In this document: piece after piece, positions 61,400 through 64,000 of the stretch
Layout of the letters: every line of letters starts with the position of its first letter
Position numbering within the stretch: the first letter of the stretch is position 1
DNA from: Piper betle
Lineage: Eukaryota; Streptophyta; Magnoliopsida; Piperales; Piperaceae
Assembly (NCBI GenBank): GCA_033002965.1
Contig: JAURVB010000776.1
Span: 27,869-91,868, forward strand
DNA length: 64,000 nt
Direction: 5' to 3'
The notes under the pieces: model-generated
The model's database searches: none
What the model was told of the DNA's origin: nothing
Seen by the model: only the letters and a program-made list of their open reading frames with translations
Translations under genes and position numbers: made by a program

Positions 61400-64000
61400 G
61401 TCGAGGGTAGGGTTTATGGGTGGGGATGGGGACGGGGTGAGTTGGAGGAGCGACAGCCTCCCTTTTTTGACGTTTTGTGCGCTTTATTTCTTTTCCTTTT
61501 TCCATTTGACAAAAACAACCCTTTTTTCATTCGCACGTCAAAAGGGAGTCGATTTAATATTAAAATTTTAATCAAATAAATAATATATTATATAAAATTG
61601 ATACATATTATTTTTTATGCTTAAAATTAATAAATATATAATTTAAATTAATTTTATTTATATATATATATATTCTGATAATTTTTATGAAATGACTCAC
61701 ACCAAACAGCTACTAAATCAATCACTACACAGCGGGCAGCCAATATTTGCCTCATAGCTTAACTGTTGTCTTTAAATTTAGAATTTCTTATCTAAAAAAG
61801 GAAAGTTTTTAATATTATCATCTTGTGAGAAAATCAGGTTTATTTACCCAAAAATAGAAAAAAAAATTGTCTAAAGTACCCTTGATCTAAAAAATAAAAT
61901 AATTTCATCACAATTTAAAAATAAAATTGAGGCAGCCAAGGCTGAGGGCAGCCAAAACTAAACACTTGTGACCTTGAATAGCTAAATCTAGTCGCCCCAA
62001 AACCAAATAGCCAAAAATTTGGTTGCTATTGGTCAGGGTGACCAAGGTCTATGTAACACTCTGATTTTAGTTCACTTAAGAACAAGATTAAAAATACCTT
62101 AATCGAGTCGACTCATGTCTAAAATAACTAGTCTATAAGATTTGATAAATAATATAAATTGAAGTAACTCATTTAGTGTCAAAAGAATTGAAGACATTGC
62201 TAAATATGCGTCAAAAACACATCAAATATAAGTAAAAAGTGTAAAAGAAAATATTTGTATTGAGCTCAAGTATGTGTAACGTTTATCTGTCATCCCACCA
62301 AAGTATACTCACAATCATGAAACTTACATATATAATAGGAAAAATGGTAATAAAGAGTGTTACTGGTTTAGAAATAATTAATAGTCGACGTCATACATGA
62401 GAGTTGACCCTCATGTTAAATAAAAATATTTATATACTCCTTCACAAAATCGCTTATGGCGTTAATTATGAGCCGTCGACCTCATGTGACAGCATCCCTT
62501 TTCTTACTCATCTCATGCTTCGTTAACTTTAAAAATTATCCCTTGTGCAGGAACATTAATTTCTTTTCTTTCAGCCCTCTACATCCTCCGTCTCACTCAT
62601 AGCCTTGAATACAGAAAGCAAGTACTCTCAAACATGTGCCCTCAATACTTTTTAAAACCACAAATTTAGATATGTGCTGCATTGTAATACTCGTAATCCT
62701 CTACACTTTTTTGGGTTTAAAGAATTCAAAGGTCGGTTCTCAAGATCCATCAGGAATAGAAAGGACGCTCACCAAATATAGAGCCTGTTTTGACAAACGA
62801 ACACTCTATCTCAACATGCGGTAGTTGGTTTTTCCCTGTCTCACATCTCACTTGAAAACTTTAAAAAAATTATATATAGGCATGGAAAGGAATTTATATA
62901 ATATACCCGAAGGCAATTTGCGATGGATCTTGTTTTCAAAATCAAACTCGAGGGGTCTCATCCTTGAGGTTTATTAATCACGAAAGTAAAATACGTCTAA
63001 ATGACCCATGTTAAGTAGGGTCCAATAAAACAACCACATCTAAAAATCAAATTAGCAATAGAATATAATGATAAAAAAGTGAAAAGAGTCCTAACGGACC
63101 TGTGGTCCAAGCTCCAAGTGTGTCATCTCATCTACACGAGATCAAATTCCGAAACCTATATCGAAATCCTGCAGTCAAAGGCATGTTCGTGATGCGTACT
63201 CACATTATTAATATATTCTAATAAGGAAGACAATGATAAATAAACATTCAACATCCAACACGCAAATTGAGACATAATAAAAGAAATAATTTCTAAACAA
63301 ATAATAACTAAATAAATAAATACACTCATGAATAAATAGATAAATAATAACTACATGAAAATAATAGTACTCCAATCATAAAATAATAATATCAGTATAT
63401 TATATAAATATACCGCTAAACAAGAGTAAATATCACATATACTCATGTTAGTAAACATATAAACACTTATAAATAATTATAAATAAATATATAATCATTC
63501 AATAAATAATTAAATAAATAGTTAATTTTAATTAATCATGAATAATAATAATATCATAGTCATCCAATATGGAATATAAAATTAAATACAAATAAATAAT
63601 AACATGTACGCAACAAAAAATAGATAAATAATTAAATAAAATTTAGTAAATATGAATAAGATTAATATTAATAAATAAATATATCAATAATAATAACGAA
63701 CAATCACATAAGCATCTATCGTATACAACAAATATATAAATAAAAAGAAATAAATAATAATAAATAAATAAATAAATACCCATAGCAACAAAATATGCTA
63801 AATAAGATAAATATGCATTTAAACTAATGTAGGGGTTCTCAAATTACCGAAACCAATTGAAAAAATAACTGAAATCAAGCTAAAAAAGGCGAATCGAGTC
63901 AACCTTGGTGAGTTGAGCTTAGTTGATTCAGTCGTGTTAAGCAACACTGCCAGGCCCGGTAGCTGGACGCTAACACGGGCTCGGGCATAACCATGGGACT
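61400..64000. other. MED16 upstream region and AT-rich spacer
   Basis: The first 150 bp are probably MED16 5' UTR and promoter. A TGTAACACTCTGATTTTAG motif at 62053 looks like an LTR edge, and 63930-64000 has a GC-rich patch, but no partner LTR or primer-binding site is in the window. 63200-63830 is rich in 'aataaata' simple sequence. No gene was recognised. Confidence 0.4.

Noticed and set aside
62053..64000. Gypsy-type LTR starting TGTAACACTC
   Set aside because: No second LTR, primer-binding site or coding remnant is present in the window, so only the spacer was annotated.

Overview
The window is plant nuclear DNA: spliced genes with GT-AG introns, long AT-rich spacers, TA and ATT microsatellites, and plant transposons. 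GC-rich first or internal exons (beta-expansin, CBSX5-like, TSJT1-like, TPR gene) set in AT-rich DNA suggest a monocot, probably not a grass; this is an inference, and no species marker is visible. No tRNA, rRNA, CRISPR or bacterial-type operon was seen.

Layout. (1) 1-3163: 3' end of an acyl-CoA-binding protein with ankyrin repeats (+). (2) 4530-6622: a complete four-exon beta-expansin (+). (3) 7230-13740: repeat block with an intact small TRIM retroelement, a truncated relative, and a decayed Ty1/copia element (+). (4) 14495-18020: seven-exon 5-formyltetrahydrofolate cyclo-ligase (+), with a decayed partial copy of its 3' end at 19090-19415. (5) 19481-22084: three-exon plastid-type TPR protein (-), with a long ATT microsatellite just upstream. 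(6) 22936-24063: Mutator-like non-autonomous element. (7) 24653-25393: a small three-exon gene, absent from simple ORF scans, encoding an 80-aa precursor of a CASPARIAN STRIP INTEGRITY FACTOR-type sulfated peptide (+). (8) 25394-37700: mostly AT-rich spacer with a decayed FAR1/FRS-type gene, a solo LTR and local duplications. (9) 37732-38996: CBSX5-like CBS-domain gene (+) whose reading frame is broken as given. (10) 41129-42901: non-autonomous hAT element with an exact 8-bp target duplication; 43056-43538: short Mutator-like element. (11) 47391-49248: three-exon TSJT1/DUF3700 gene (+). (12) 49598-61376: complete 16-exon Mediator subunit MED16 (-), with a Tourist-like MITE in one intron. (13) 61400-64000: AT-rich spacer.

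The genes are a normal mixed plant neighbourhood and do not form a pathway cluster. The most interesting gene is the CIF peptide precursor. The most consequential quality observation is that MED16 (once clearly, once probably) and the CBSX5-like gene have frame breaks in otherwise intact coding sequence. The two MED16 breaks lie in 5-base homopolymers, which points to consensus-level indels rather than gene death. Exon coordinates were derived by hand from splice sites, phase consistency and remembered family conservation; no search was run.
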